Source: Cellulosimicrobium cellulans (lineage in GTDB: Bacteria > Actinomycetota > Actinomycetes > Actinomycetales > Cellulomonadaceae). From it: a stretch of 64,000 nt of DNA. The DNA is taken from contig NZ_VEGH01000002.1 of NCBI RefSeq assembly GCF_007679345.1, positions 394,830 to 458,829 on the forward strand, in the 5' to 3' direction. The notes below the pieces were generated by a model that had not been told where the DNA came from, made no database searches, and worked only from the letters and a program-made list of their open reading frames with translations. The position numbers and the translations under genes were made by a program. Below are positions 54,111 through 64,000 of the stretch, one piece after another (the stretch's first letter is position 1; each line of letters begins with the position of its first letter).

Positions 54111-55465
54111 CGGAGCAGGCCCTCGCGCTCCGCCACCGACGCCGGGTCGGCGCTCCACACGTCCAGCGCCACGTCGGCGTCCCGGTAGGACGCCACCCGG
54201 GCCAGGCCGAGCGCGCGGTCGAGGACGGCCTGCACGTCGTCGCCGGTCTGCGCGTGCTCCGCGACCGGGTGCCGCCAGTGGCAGCCGAGCACGGTCGCGC
54301 CGGGGGCCAGCTCCGGGCGCAGCCGCTCCACGAGGTCCAGCAGCTCCGGCCGGGTCAGGTAGTACGCCACCTCCGACAGCACCACCAGGTCGTAGGGGCC
54401 CGCGGGGACCCCAGACCGGACGTCGTGCCGGCGGACCGTGACGTGCGGGTGCCCGGCGACGCGCTCGCGGGCGGACTCGACCGCGGCGGGCACGACGTCG
54501 GTGGCCAGCAGCCGCTCGCTGCGCCCGGCGAGCTCCGCCGTCAGCGTGCCGACGGAGCAGCCGACCTCCAGCACCGAGCCGTACCGGCGGGCGGGCAGCG
54601 ACGCGAGGGTGAGTGCGCGCTTGCGCTCCTCGTACCACCGCGACGCCAGGTGCCAGGGGTCGTCGCGCCGCGCGTACTTCGCGGTGAAGTACTCCGGCGG
54701 GACGGAGGCCGGGAGGTCGTCGCCGACGACGAACGGCTCGACGTCCCGGTCGAAGTTCCGCAGGAACTCCGGGTGCAGGGGCGCGGCGTCCTCGGGCGCC
54801 GCCGACCAGGGCTGGGTCTGCGTGACGTGCTGCGCGAGCGCCCGGCGCTTGGCGGTGAGGTCGCGGTCGTCGAGCGGCAGCGCCCGGAGGCGGTCCCACG
54901 GCACGTCCGCGTGCTCCGGGGTCGCCCAGTGCCACAGCCACACCGGGTACTCCAGCAGCCGGGCGCCCGTGGCGGCGGCGAGCTCCGCGCACACCTCGCC
55001 GACGACGCGGTGGTCCCGGTGCCCGTCGCCGCGCCACGGCGCGACCAGGACCGCGAGCGGCTCGTCGCCGACCGCCGCGCGCAGGGCCGCCGTGACCGCC
55101 TCGCGGTGCTCCCGGGTCCCGCCGTCCGGGAAGCCCAGCGCCGTGACGGTGGAGCCCGGCGACAGCACGGCGACCCCCGCCGCCAGCTCGCGGGCGCGCA
55201 TCGGCACCAGGTCCTCCGGCGCCAGGGTGGCGGAGCCCGCGTGCGACCCTGCGCCGTCGGTCACGACCACCACGTCCGCCGGACGCCCGGCCTCGGCGAG
55301 CCGGTGCAGCAGGCCGCCGGCGCCGAGCGTCTCGTCGTCCGGGTGCGCGGCGACGACGACCGTGCGGCCGACGGGCAGCGCCAGCCCGGGCAGCGCGGCG
55401 AACCGCGCCGCGGCCTCCCAGATGCCGGCCGGCGTGCCGCCCGCCCGGCCGTCGAAGATCACCAC
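54107..55465 (-). CDS. PIG-L family deacetylase fused to a SAM-dependent methyltransferase
   Basis: 452 residues. Residues ~30-215 are a PIG-L/LmbE zinc deacetylase (VVVAAHPDDETLGAGG, WRGDGHRDHRVVGEVC). Residues ~250-440 are a NodS-like methyltransferase (VLEVGCSVGTLTAELAG, LLATDVVPAAVESARERV, VVLSEVAYYL). PIG-L enzymes remove N-acetyl groups from GlcNAc-type sugars, so one chain may deacetylate and then methylate a glycan or glycolipid. GTG start; overlaps the acyl-CoA dehydrogenase-like gene by 7 nt. Confidence 0.9.
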   Translation of the reverse strand: MVIFDGRAGGTPAGIWEAAARFAALPGLALPVGRTVVVAAHPDDETLGAGGLLHRLAEAGRPADVVVVTDGAGSHAGSATLAPEDLVPMRARELAAGVAVLSPGSTVTALGFPDGGTREHREAVTAALRAAVGDEPLAVLVAPWRGDGHRDHRVVGEVCAELAAATGARLLEYPVWLWHWATPEHADVPWDRLRALPLDDRDLTAKRRALAQHVTQTQPWSAAPEDAAPLHPEFLRNFDRDVEPFVVGDDLPASVPPEYFTAKYARRDDPWHLASRWYEERKRALTLASLPARRYGSVLEVGCSVGTLTAELAGRSERLLATDVVPAAVESARERVAGHPHVTVRRHDVRSGVPAGPYDLVVLSEVAYYLTRPELLDLVERLRPELAPGATVLGCHWRHPVAEHAQTGDDVQAVLDRALGLARVASYRDADVALDVWSADPASVAEREGLLR

Positions 55466-56553
55466 GGCGCCGGCCCCGACGCGAGCAGGCCGCCCAGGGA
55501 GGCGTCATCGCGCTCCGCGTGCTGCTGCCGCACGTAGACCTCCAGGTCCGCGACGCGCTTGGCGTGCTCGTCCTCCTGGGTCAGCGGCCCGGGGCCGAGC
55601 GCGTGGCCGGAGAGCCGCAGCACGTCCTCGCAGGTGCGGGCCACGGTCGCGCGCACCCGCTTGGCGAGCACCCGGCCCGCGGCGCGCGCGTCCTCCGGCT
55701 CGGGGTCCCGTCCGCCGCGGGTGGCCGCGCCCGACGCGTCGACCCGCGCCGCCGCGTCGGCCAGCAGGACGCGGGCGGCGGACAGCCGCTCGTCGACCGC
55801 GCCCAGGTGCATGGCGAGCAGCCGGTCGTCGGGCCGCGCGGCGGCGTGCGCGTGCAGGCGGCGGGCGACGCCGACCGCGCCCCCGAACCAGCACGCCGCG
55901 ACGCCGATCGCGCCCCACCAGAAGCCGGGCCGGTCCAGGTACCAGGACCCCTCGGCGACCAGGGTCGCCCGCGCCCGGTCGAACCGGACCGGCGTGCTCG
56001 GGATCTCCGCGAGGCCTCGGGACGGCCACGGGGCGTCGACCGGCTGCACCTCGGCGGCGCGCAGGTCGACGGCGAACAGGCCGCGGCGGCCGTCGTCGCC
56101 CGCCAGGCGCGCGGTGACGAGCGCCGCGTCCAGGTGCCGGGCCAGCGAGCACCACGGCTTCGTACCGTCCAGGAGCCAGGCCTCGCCGGTGGCGCCGGGG
56201 TCGCCGGCGGTCGCGACCGGGCTCGCGGTGAGCGCCGCACCGGGGCCCTCGGCGGCGTAGACGCCCCAGGTGGACGCCGCGCGGTCACCGGGGACCGTGC
56301 TCGCGGCCTGGTCGAGGACCGCCCGGGCGTCGAGGTGCGGCTCCACGGCCCGCGCGACGGCGAGGTCGTGCGCCGCGAGCGTGGCGAGCACCTCCCAGAG
56401 GGCCGCGGTCGCACCCGCGCCGGGGCGCAGCCCGCCCGGCCAGGTGGTGACCGCGCGCAGCGCGTCGGGGACCGTCGCCGGCAGCGGGGCGAGGAGCAGG
56501 TCCGGCGGCGGGCTGCCGTCCTGGAGGCGGACGGGGCGGGTGCCGTCGGGCAT
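55459..56553 (-). CDS. Acyl-CoA dehydrogenase-like protein
   Basis: 364 residues. The N-terminal helices, a mid beta domain (TKPWCSLARHLDAALVTAR) and C-terminal four-helix bundle (GAIGVAACWFGGAVGVARRLHAHA...RTCEDVLRLSGHALGPGPLTQEDEHAKRVADLEVYVRQQHAERDDASLG) are those of the acyl-CoA dehydrogenase fold. I could not identify the usual catalytic Glu, so it may be an oxidase or desaturase variant on a carrier-bound substrate. First gene of a three-gene operon with the PIG-L fusion and GT2. Confidence 0.82.
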   Translation of the reverse strand: MPDGTRPVRLQDGSPPPDLLLAPLPATVPDALRAVTTWPGGLRPGAGATAALWEVLATLAAHDLAVARAVEPHLDARAVLDQAASTVPGDRAASTWGVYAAEGPGAALTASPVATAGDPGATGEAWLLDGTKPWCSLARHLDAALVTARLAGDDGRRGLFAVDLRAAEVQPVDAPWPSRGLAEIPSTPVRFDRARATLVAEGSWYLDRPGFWWGAIGVAACWFGGAVGVARRLHAHAAARPDDRLLAMHLGAVDERLSAARVLLADAAARVDASGAATRGGRDPEPEDARAAGRVLAKRVRATVARTCEDVLRLSGHALGPGPLTQEDEHAKRVADLEVYVRQQHAERDDASLGGLLASGPAPW

Positions 56554-56791
56554 GGGTCTCCTCGCAGCTGGTCGGTCGGCGGCCCGCCGGGGGTGCGGAT
56601 CCGGTCGCGATCATCGCCCGGGAGGGGGCCGCCCGCCAGCGGGGGAAGCGCTGACCAGCGGGATCGCCCGTCCGGGCTCCGGGCCCGGGTCGGCCGGAGG
56701 GACCCGGTCGCTCCGCCCCAGGGCGGATGCGGGCGGCGCGGCCCGCTGGTTAGCGTGGCCGGACCACCCGCCGACCCCCGGAGGACCCGAC

Positions 56792-57286
56792 ATGCCGTCC
56801 ACCCCGCCGGCCTCCCGCGTGCTGAACGCCGCGGTGACCGGACTGGCCTCGACCGCCTACTACGCCACCCCGGACCTCATCCGGTCCCGTGCCGCGCGCG
56901 GCTGGGCGAAGGTCGCGCTGACCGGCGTCGTCCTGGCGGCCTCGGTGCCCGACCTGCGCCGCGGGCTCGAGGAGTCCCGTGCCCGCCGCGCCGCCGCGGC
57001 GCAGGACCCGGAGGAGGAGCAGGTCGACTGGGGCGAGCTGTGGGGGTCGATGACGCCGCGCCGCCGCGCCTCGGTGTGCGCGGCGGGCGCCGCCGCGCTC
57101 GCCGTCTCCGTCGGGTCGGTCGTCGCGATCGAGCGGGCGGTGTTCCGGCGCGGGGAGCGCCGCCGGGCCGCGGGCGTGCGGTTCGCCCACACCCGCCCGG
57201 CGGTGGTCTGGGGCGTTCTGGGCACCGCCCTGTCGCTCCTCCCCGACGACACGGGCACCCCGCCCCGCCCGCTCCCGCACGCCTGA
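56792..57286 (+). CDS. Hypothetical membrane-associated protein
   Basis: 164 residues. Possible helices at ~34-50 (KVALTGVVLAASV), ~100-117 (ASVCAAGAAALAVSVGSVVAIERAV) and ~140-155. A charged loop (RAAAAQDPEEEQVDWGEL) lies between. No family recognised. ATG with GGAGGA; a TAGCGT at 56750-56755 is a plausible -10. Similar small proteins occur in Micrococcales, but I cannot give a function. Confidence 0.7.
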   Translation: MPSTPPASRVLNAAVTGLASTAYYATPDLIRSRAARGWAKVALTGVVLAASVPDLRRGLEESRARRAAAAQDPEEEQVDWGELWGSMTPRRRASVCAAGAAALAVSVGSVVAIERAVFRRGERRRAAGVRFAHTRPAVVWGVLGTALSLLPDDTGTPPRPLPHA

Positions 57287-57319
57287 CGCGCCGCGCCGGT
57301 CACCGGTCCGGCGGGCCGG

Positions 57320-59291
<1,972 letters not shown>

Positions 59292-59323
59292 GCCTCGACG
59301 GTACGTCCGCCCCCGGTCGCGGA

Positions 59324-59336
59324 GGCAGGTCCTGCC
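59324..59336. promoter_or_regulatory. Small palindrome upstream of the XRE-type gene
   Basis: GGCAGG-T-CCTGCC, 6-bp arms, 33 nt upstream of the regulator start and 99 nt upstream of the cupin gene. Possible operator for the divergent pair. Confidence 0.4.
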
Positions 59337-59434
59337 AGTACCCGTCACGCCGGGACCTCCCGGACCGGCGCCGCCGGGTGTCTGCTGGGACGGTGCGCGA
59401 CGGACCCGCCGCGCACGACGCCCAGGAGGTACCC

Positions 59435-59845
59435 GTGGAGATCCGCACCGAGGAGCCGACGACCGCCGGCCCGTCCGCCCTGTTCACCGGCGACGTCTGG
59501 TTCGACGTCCTCGCCGCGCCGCCCGCGCCGTCCCGCCTGCGGGTCAACGTCGTCCGGTTCGCCCCGGGCGCCCGCACCCACTGGCACCGCCACGCCGCGG
59601 GCCAGTCGCTGCACGTCACCCAGGGCGTCGCCCGCGTCGGCACGCGCGACGGCCGGGTGCTGGAGGCCCGTCCGGGTCAGACCGTGTGGTGCCCGCCGGG
59701 GGAGGAGCACTGGCACGGCGCCGGACCCGACGCCTTCATGGAGCACCTGGCGATGTGGGAGACCACCGACGCCCGGGACGGCTCCGAGACCACGTGGGCC
59801 GAGCCGGTCACGCAGGAGCAGTACGCGGGGGGCGACGCGCGATGA
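59435..59845 (+). CDS. Cupin domain protein
   Basis: 136 residues. Single cupin barrel: PGARTHWHRHAAGQSLHVTQGVARV holds the metal-binding H-x-H...Q/E set, and PGQTVWCPPGEEHWHGAG the second motif. Resembles the small cupins annotated as (R)-mandelonitrile lyase-like or carboxymuconolactone-associated. Reaction unknown. GTG after AGGAGGT; the stop overlaps the DUF2255 gene (ATGA). Confidence 0.87.
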   Translation: MEIRTEEPTTAGPSALFTGDVWFDVLAAPPAPSRLRVNVVRFAPGARTHWHRHAAGQSLHVTQGVARVGTRDGRVLEARPGQTVWCPPGEEHWHGAGPDAFMEHLAMWETTDARDGSETTWAEPVTQEQYAGGDAR

Positions 59846-60222
59846 GCACCTGGACCGCCGACGAGCTCGACCGGGTCGGGGCGGCCGAGGAGCTGCGGCT
59901 CGCGTCGTACCGCCCGGACGGCACCCTGCGGCCGGCCGTGACCATCTGGGTCGTGCGGGTCGGCGGCGACCTCGTCGTCCGCTCGGCGTACGGGCCGGGG
60001 AACGGCTGGTTCCGCCGGGCGCAGGCGTCCGGGCGCGGGCGGGTCGAGGCCGGCGGGGTGACCAAGGAGGTGCGGTTCGCGGCCGCGGACCCCGGCACGC
60101 ACGAGGCCGTGGATGCGGCGTACCACGCGAAGTACGACCGGCACGGGCCCCGCATCGTCGGCACGGTGGTCGGGCCGCAGGTCGTGGACGTGACGCTGCG
60201 GCTGGAGCCGGCGGAGGACTGA
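59842..60222 (+). CDS. DUF2255 family protein
   Basis: 126 residues, a small beta-barrel protein similar to flavin- or F420-binding split-barrel folds: LRPAVTIWVVRVGGDLVVRSAYGPGNGWFRRAQASGRGRVEAGGVTKEVRF. Coupled to the cupin gene (ATGA). Probably a small redox or nitroreductase-type protein; the specific activity is not known. Confidence 0.8.
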   Translation: MSTWTADELDRVGAAEELRLASYRPDGTLRPAVTIWVVRVGGDLVVRSAYGPGNGWFRRAQASGRGRVEAGGVTKEVRFAAADPGTHEAVDAAYHAKYDRHGPRIVGTVVGPQVVDVTLRLEPAED

Positions 60223-60241
60223 GGCCCCGGGGCCCGGCGCC

Positions 60242-60667
60242 TCAGCGCGGGTCGACCACGCGGACCATGCCGGTCATGTCGCCGACCTCGAACCCCGCCG
60301 ACCGGTACAGCGCGCTCCCCTCGGCGGTGGCGAACAGCGTCACGAACGCCGGGGCCGGTGCGCGCTCGGCGATCAGCTCGAGGACCCGCGCGACCAGCGC
60401 CCGGCCGATGCCACCGCCCTGCCGGGCGGGCAGCACGACGACGTCCTGGACCATGAAGTACTTGACGCCGTCGCCGACGACCCGGGCCATCCCGACCGCC
60501 CCCCCGTCGTCGACCGCGACCACCCCGAGCGTCGACCCGGCGAGCGACGCGGGCTGGGACGGCCAGTCGAAGGCGTGCCCCCAGCCGACGGCCTCGGCCA
60601 GCCGGCGGTGCTCCTCGGGCGTGGGCAGGCGGTCCTCGAGGGCGACGGCGGCGGTCATGCGGTCCAT
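60242..60667 (-). CDS. GNAT family N-acetyltransferase
   Basis: 141 residues. Acetyl-CoA-binding motif A VVLPARQGGGIGRALVARVLELI (Q/RxxGxG/A) and the FATAEGSALYRSAGFEVGD segment are typical. Acceptor unknown. ATG at 60667; ATG at 60658 is also possible. Converges with the DUF2255 gene. Confidence 0.88.
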   Translation of the reverse strand: MDRMTAAVALEDRLPTPEEHRRLAEAVGWGHAFDWPSQPASLAGSTLGVVAVDDGGAVGMARVVGDGVKYFMVQDVVVLPARQGGGIGRALVARVLELIAERAPAPAFVTLFATAEGSALYRSAGFEVGDMTGMVRVVDPR

Positions 60668-60755
60668 GGTCCCGCACGCGGACGCGCCCGTCGGCGGGGT
60701 AGGTGGTGGCCGAGACCGGGGCGGGTGCGCCCCGAACCGTGCCTAGGCTGGCCGG

Positions 60756-62240
60756 GTGACCGCGCTGCACGAGATGACGGCCGTCGCCCTGCGCGACCTG
60801 CTCCGGTCCGGCGACCTCGCTCCCGCCGACCTGACCGAGCACTACCTCCGCCGGATCGCCGACCGCGACCCCGCGCTCGGCGCCTTCGCCACGGTGACGC
60901 CCGACCTGGCCCGGGAGCGCGCGGCTGCGCTGGGCCGCGGCACGGCCCCCGGCCCGGACGCGCCGCTGTGGGGACTGCCGACGGCCGACAAGGACCTCAC
61001 GGACCGCGCGGGCGTGCCGACCGGGTTCGGGTCGCGGGCGTTCGCCGGCCCCTACCGGTACGTGCCCGAGGTCAGCAGCGACATCACGCAGGTGCTCGAC
61101 GCCGCGGGCATCGTGTCGCTCGGCAAGACCGCGGCGCCGGAGCTCGGCTTCCCGTCGTACACCGAGACGCTGGTCGGGCCGCCCGCGCGCAACCCCTGGG
61201 ACCTCGGGCGCGGGTCGGGCGGGTCGAGCGGCGGCGCCGCGGTGGCCGTCGCCGCCGGGCTGCTGCCGGTCGCGCCCGGGTCCGACGGCGGCGGGTCGGT
61301 CCGCATCCCGGCCGCCGCCTGCGGTCTCGTCGGGCTCAAGACCACCCGCGGGCTGCTGCCGGCCGGCGGCGGCGTGGAGTCGCTCGGCGGCCTGGTCGTG
61401 CACGGGCCGATCGCGCGCACCGCCGCGGACGCCGCGCTGCTGCTGGAGGGCATGCTGCCCCGGCGGGCGGACGGGACGGTGGACCACCCGCGGACCCTGC
61501 GCACCGCGGCGGGACCCCGCGGGTCCTACCTCGACGCCGCCCGGCGGGGCCGCACGCCGGACGGGCGGTCGGCGTTCCGGATCGGGGTCAGCACGTTCAG
61601 CGCGTGGGAGGGTGCCTACGACATCGTGCTCGGGCCGGAGGCACGCACCGCGCTCGACACCGGTGCCGCGACGCTCGACGCGCTCGGGCACGCCGTGCGC
61701 GATGCCGGCACCTGGGAGCCCGACCCCGCCTACGCGCCGGCGTTCCGGACCCTGTGGATGGCGGGTGCGTCGGCCGTCCCGATCGACGACCCCGAGCGGC
61801 TGGCGCTGCTCGAGCCGCTGACGCAGTGGCTGATCGCGCGCGGTCGGGCGGTCCCGGCGCGGCAGCTCGTCGAGGCGGTCGGGGCGCTCGCCGCCTTCGA
61901 GCGGACGATGGTCGCCCGGGTCGAGAAGTACGACGCGGTGCTGCTGCCGGCGATGGCGCTCACCCCGCGGCCGGTCGGCTGGTACGACGCCGAGGACCCG
62001 GAGCGGAACTTCGCGCAGCAGTGCGAGTACACCCCGTACACGTCCATGCTCAACGTGTGCGGCCTCCCGGCGATCACGGTGCCGACCCACTGGACCGAGC
62101 CGGACGCCGCCGCGCCGGCCGGCCTGCCGATGGGCGTGCAGCTGGTCGGGCGACCGGGCGGCGAGCACGTGCTGCTGGCGCTCGCGGCGCAGCTGGAGGA
62201 GCGGCTGCGCTGGCCGGAGCGGCGGCCGCCGGTCTGGTGA
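60756..62240 (+). CDS. Amidase (amidase signature family)
   Basis: 494 residues. Ser-cisSer-Lys triad elements: catalytic Lys in TADKDLTDRAG, GRGSGGSSGGAAVAVAAG glycine/serine region, and GSDGGGSVRIPAAACGLVGLK with the nucleophile serine. Hydrolyses amides to acid and ammonia; the natural substrate is unknown. The GTG lies 6 nt after TAGGCT (60744-60749), predicting leaderless translation. Confidence 0.93.
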   Translation: MTALHEMTAVALRDLLRSGDLAPADLTEHYLRRIADRDPALGAFATVTPDLARERAAALGRGTAPGPDAPLWGLPTADKDLTDRAGVPTGFGSRAFAGPYRYVPEVSSDITQVLDAAGIVSLGKTAAPELGFPSYTETLVGPPARNPWDLGRGSGGSSGGAAVAVAAGLLPVAPGSDGGGSVRIPAAACGLVGLKTTRGLLPAGGGVESLGGLVVHGPIARTAADAALLLEGMLPRRADGTVDHPRTLRTAAGPRGSYLDAARRGRTPDGRSAFRIGVSTFSAWEGAYDIVLGPEARTALDTGAATLDALGHAVRDAGTWEPDPAYAPAFRTLWMAGASAVPIDDPERLALLEPLTQWLIARGRAVPARQLVEAVGALAAFERTMVARVEKYDAVLLPAMALTPRPVGWYDAEDPERNFAQQCEYTPYTSMLNVCGLPAITVPTHWTEPDAAAPAGLPMGVQLVGRPGGEHVLLALAAQLEERLRWPERRPPVW

Positions 62241-62260
62241 GGCGCCGCGGGCAGCCGACC

Positions 62261-62282
62261 GTTGTGTACGAACGTACACAAC
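62261..62282. promoter_or_regulatory. TetR-type operator upstream of the acetyltransferase-tetR pair
   Basis: GTTGTGTAC-GAAC-GTACACAAC, perfect 9-bp arms, directly before the -10 TACCAT (62289-62294). The core TGTGTAC-N4-GTACACA also forms the centre of the inverted repeat at 25760-25805. Confidence 0.8.
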
Positions 62283-62301
62283 GACGCGTACCATCGTCCG
62301 C

Positions 62302-62892
62302 ATGACGACGACCGACTACTTCGCCGACGACCCGCGCAGCAACCTCGAGCGGATGCTGGCGGGCGATCTGTACATCGCCGACCAGGAGATCGAGGACCTC
62401 ACCCGCCGGTCCGCCCGGCTCGCCGAGGCGTACGGTCGCGTCGCGCTGCTCGACGACGAGGCCGCCCGCGCCATCCTCGCCGACCTCCTCGGCACGCTCG
62501 GCGAGGGCGCCGGGATCCGCCCGCCGCTGCACGTCGACTACGGCAAGAACATCCACGTCGGCGCCCGCACGTTCGTGAACTTCAACCTCACCGCGCTGGA
62601 CGTCGCGACCATCCACATCGGCGACGACTGCATGATCGGCCCGAACGTCCAGCTGCTGACCCCGATCCACCCGATCGAGCCGCAGCCCCGCAAGGACAAG
62701 CTGGAGGGCGCGAAGCCCATCGTCATCGGGGACAACGTGTGGCTCGGCGGCGGCGTCATCGTCTGCCCGGGCGTCACCATCGGGGAGAACTCCGTCATCG
62801 GTGCCGGCTCCGTCGTCACCAAGGACATCCCGGCGAACGTCGTCGCGGTCGGGAACCCCGCGCGGGTCATCCGGGAGAACATCGACCGATGA
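62302..62892 (+). CDS. Sugar O-acetyltransferase (maltose/galactoside acetyltransferase type)
   Basis: 196 residues. N-terminal Mac domain (RMLAGDLYIADQEIEDLTRRSARLAEAY) then left-handed beta-helix hexapeptide repeats (VDYGKNIHVGARTFVNFNLTALDVATIHIGDDCMIGPNV; WLGGGVIVCPGVTIGENSVIGAGSVVTKDIPANVVAVGNPARVI). Transfers acetyl from acetyl-CoA to a sugar. ATG 7 nt after TACCAT, so probably leaderless. Overlaps tetR (ATGA). Confidence 0.93.
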   Translation: MTTTDYFADDPRSNLERMLAGDLYIADQEIEDLTRRSARLAEAYGRVALLDDEAARAILADLLGTLGEGAGIRPPLHVDYGKNIHVGARTFVNFNLTALDVATIHIGDDCMIGPNVQLLTPIHPIEPQPRKDKLEGAKPIVIGDNVWLGGGVIVCPGVTIGENSVIGAGSVVTKDIPANVVAVGNPARVIRENIDR

Positions 62893-63431
62893 CCCGTCGC
62901 CACGACCCGGGCCGGCGCGACCGCATCGTCGACGCGTGCCTCGACGTGCTCGCCGCCGAGGGCGTCGCGGGCACCTCGCACCGCAAGGTCGCCGCGGCCG
63001 CGGACGTGCCGCTCGGGTCGATGACGTACCACTTCGACGGGTTGGACGACCTGCTCCGGGCGGCGTTCGACCGGTACGCCCGGGGGTTCGGCGAGCGGTT
63101 CGACGCGCTGATGGCCGCCGCGCCCGACCGCGCGGCCGCGGTCGACGCGCTCGTCGCCTACATCCGCGGCGAGGTGATGGGCGACCCGCGCGACCTGGTG
63201 CTCAGCCACGAGCTCTACACGCTGGCGGCCCGGGACCCGGCGTACCGAGACCTCACCACCGCGTGGATGGCCCGGAGCCGTGCGTCGCTGGAGCGCTGGT
63301 TCGACCCGACGACGGCACGGGCGCTGGACGCGCTGGTCGAAGGGCTCGGCATCCACCGAGCCCTCGACACCGGACCCGGCGACGACGCGGCGGTCGAGGC
63401 CGGGGTGCGGCGGGTGGCGGGGACGGGCTGA
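62889..63431 (+). CDS. TetR family transcriptional regulator
   Basis: 180 residues. N-terminal helix-turn-helix (RRDRIVDACLDVLAAEGVAGTSHRKVAAAADVPLGSMTYHFDGLDDLLRAAFDRY) and a short helical ligand domain. Coupled to the acetyltransferase (ATGA). The upstream operator at 62261 is probably its own site; the shared core suggests it also controls the MFS gene at 25855. Confidence 0.93.
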   Translation: MTRRHDPGRRDRIVDACLDVLAAEGVAGTSHRKVAAAADVPLGSMTYHFDGLDDLLRAAFDRYARGFGERFDALMAAAPDRAAAVDALVAYIRGEVMGDPRDLVLSHELYTLAARDPAYRDLTTAWMARSRASLERWFDPTTARALDALVEGLGIHRALDTGPGDDAAVEAGVRRVAGTG

Positions 63432-63498
63432 GGCCTGCGAGCGCGGGCGGCGCCGCGCCGCGCGCCGGTGAGGCCCTCCCGCCGCCGCGGGGGTCGGC

Positions 63499-63567
63499 TC
63501 GGGCGGTGCGGCCGGGTCAGGTCGGGCGGTGCCGCCAGGTCAGGTCGGGCGGTGCGAGCGGGTCGGC
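63499..63567. repeat. 23-bp tandem repeat, three copies
   Basis: Units 63499-63521, 63522-63544 and 63545-63567 each start TCGGGCGGTGC and run to (G/A)GGTC(A/G)G. The third is the most degenerate. In the 178-nt gap between the TetR gene and the small gene at 63610. Confidence 0.75.
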
Positions 63568-63609
63568 TGGTGCGGTGCCGCCCTGTCGACTCGCGCAGCG
63601 CCGCCGGGG

Positions 63610-63807
63610 TCAGCTCGCGCGGCGCAGCTGGGCGTACGTCGCGGACATCCGCTCGAACTCGTCCCGGGTCAGGCCCATCGCCTCGATGAGCTCGGCCTCG
63701 AGCCGGTCGTAGGCGTCCTGCTCCGCGACCGTGCGCGGCGGCGGCGTCGCCGAGAACCGCGCGTGGATCTCCCGGAGTCGCTCGTGGTCGATGGCCCGCC
63801 TGCTCAT
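63610..63807 (-). CDS. Hypothetical protein, 65 aa
   Basis: Small charged helical protein: DHERLREIHARFSATPPPRTVAEQDAYDRLEAELIEAMGLTRDEFERMSATYAQLRRA. No membrane helix or signal. Compositionally like a real gene with acidic and basic residues spread along helices. No family recognised. Confidence 0.6.
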   Translation of the reverse strand: MSRRAIDHERLREIHARFSATPPPRTVAEQDAYDRLEAELIEAMGLTRDEFERMSATYAQLRRAS

Positions 63808-63910
63808 GTCCCGAACCGTACGGCCGACCACTGACACGCCCCCGTGCGCGCGCCGTGGGCGGCCCGCGAGGGCCACCCGAGGCGACCCGAGGGGTCGGCC
63901 CGAGCGCCCG

Positions 63911-64000
63911 TCAGAAGGGTGGGGGTGCGTCGTAGGGGTCGGTGGTGGCGTCGTGGTTGCGGCCGGTGCCGGGTCGGGTGAGGTAGCGGTGCCCGGTGGG
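63911..64000 (-). CDS. C-terminal end of a gene cut by the window edge, possibly DUF222/HNH endonuclease-like
   Basis: Open to the right edge: 29 residues, PTGHRYLTRPGTGRNHDATT then DPYDAPPPF and stop. The PTGH-Y-TRPGTG wording is like the tail of actinobacterial DUF222/HNH endonuclease-like proteins, which end W-x-T-PTG-x-x-Y-x-x-x-P. That reading is tentative with so few residues. Confidence 0.45.
   Translation of the reverse strand, partial: PTGHRYLTRPGTGRNHDATTDPYDAPPPF

Overview
The window is very GC-rich actinobacterial chromosome. Codons almost always end in G or C, GTG starts are common, and many genes overlap by four bases (ATGA or GTGA). Gene order resembles the origin-proximal part of actinobacterial genomes: the block pseudokinase-murJ-DUF6049-NUDIX-cca matches the mycobacterial Rv3910-Rv3907c neighbourhood, and ino1-padR-PBP-rpsF-ssb-rpsR-rplI-dnaB matches Rv0046c-Rv0058. 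A Cellulomonas-like member of the Micrococcales is my best guess. This rests on synteny and protein style only; no rRNA is present. I saw no tRNA, rRNA, CRISPR array, insertion sequence or prophage.

Layout. 1-7.8 kb: envelope and RNA housekeeping genes (a MurJ-associated pseudokinase cut by the left edge, murJ, a DUF6049 secreted protein, a NUDIX hydrolase, and divergent CCA-adding enzyme). 7.9-9.7 kb: an MFS protein and a small unknown protein. 9.7-15.4 kb: an anaerobic respiration operon read leftwards in the order dmsB-dmsC-dmsA-torD-ferredoxin, with a DosR/DevR-type palindrome upstream. 15.8-17.5 kb: padR-ino1 with a palindromic operator. 17.9-25.7 kb: class A PBP, rpsF-ssb-rpsR-rplI, a MATE exporter, and dnaB preceded by a cluster of DnaA-box-like sequences. 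25.8-35.2 kb: accessory genes, including a LAXTG cell-wall protein, a large LuxR-type regulator flanked on both sides by helically phased repeats, a glycosyltransferase, PAP2, and two NAD-dependent epimerase-like proteins.

35.2-41.5 kb: an AsnC-type regulator divergent from MFS-M20 peptidase-sdaA, which looks like uptake and breakdown of an amino-acid conjugate, followed by an aldo/keto reductase. 41.7-49.6 kb: a complete kdpFABCDE potassium system with an extra 27-residue membrane micro-ORF in front of kdpF. 49.7-53.4 kb: DUF6457-MoaD, a methyltransferase, a divergent EamA/MarR pair with two operators, and fdxA-soxR behind a promoter with the 19-bp spacer and dyad typical of SoxR. 53.4-56.6 kb: a compact three-gene operon (acyl-CoA dehydrogenase-like, PIG-L deacetylase fused to a methyltransferase, family 2 glycosyltransferase) of unknown product. 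56.8-64 kb: small metabolic and regulatory genes, ending with the tail of a gene cut by the right edge.

Two features recur. Nine or more genes have a TANNNT -10 element only 6-7 nt before the start codon, which predicts leaderless mRNAs. Many regulators sit next to recognisable palindromes (PadR, MarR, SoxR, TetR), so several local circuits can be read directly from the sequence.
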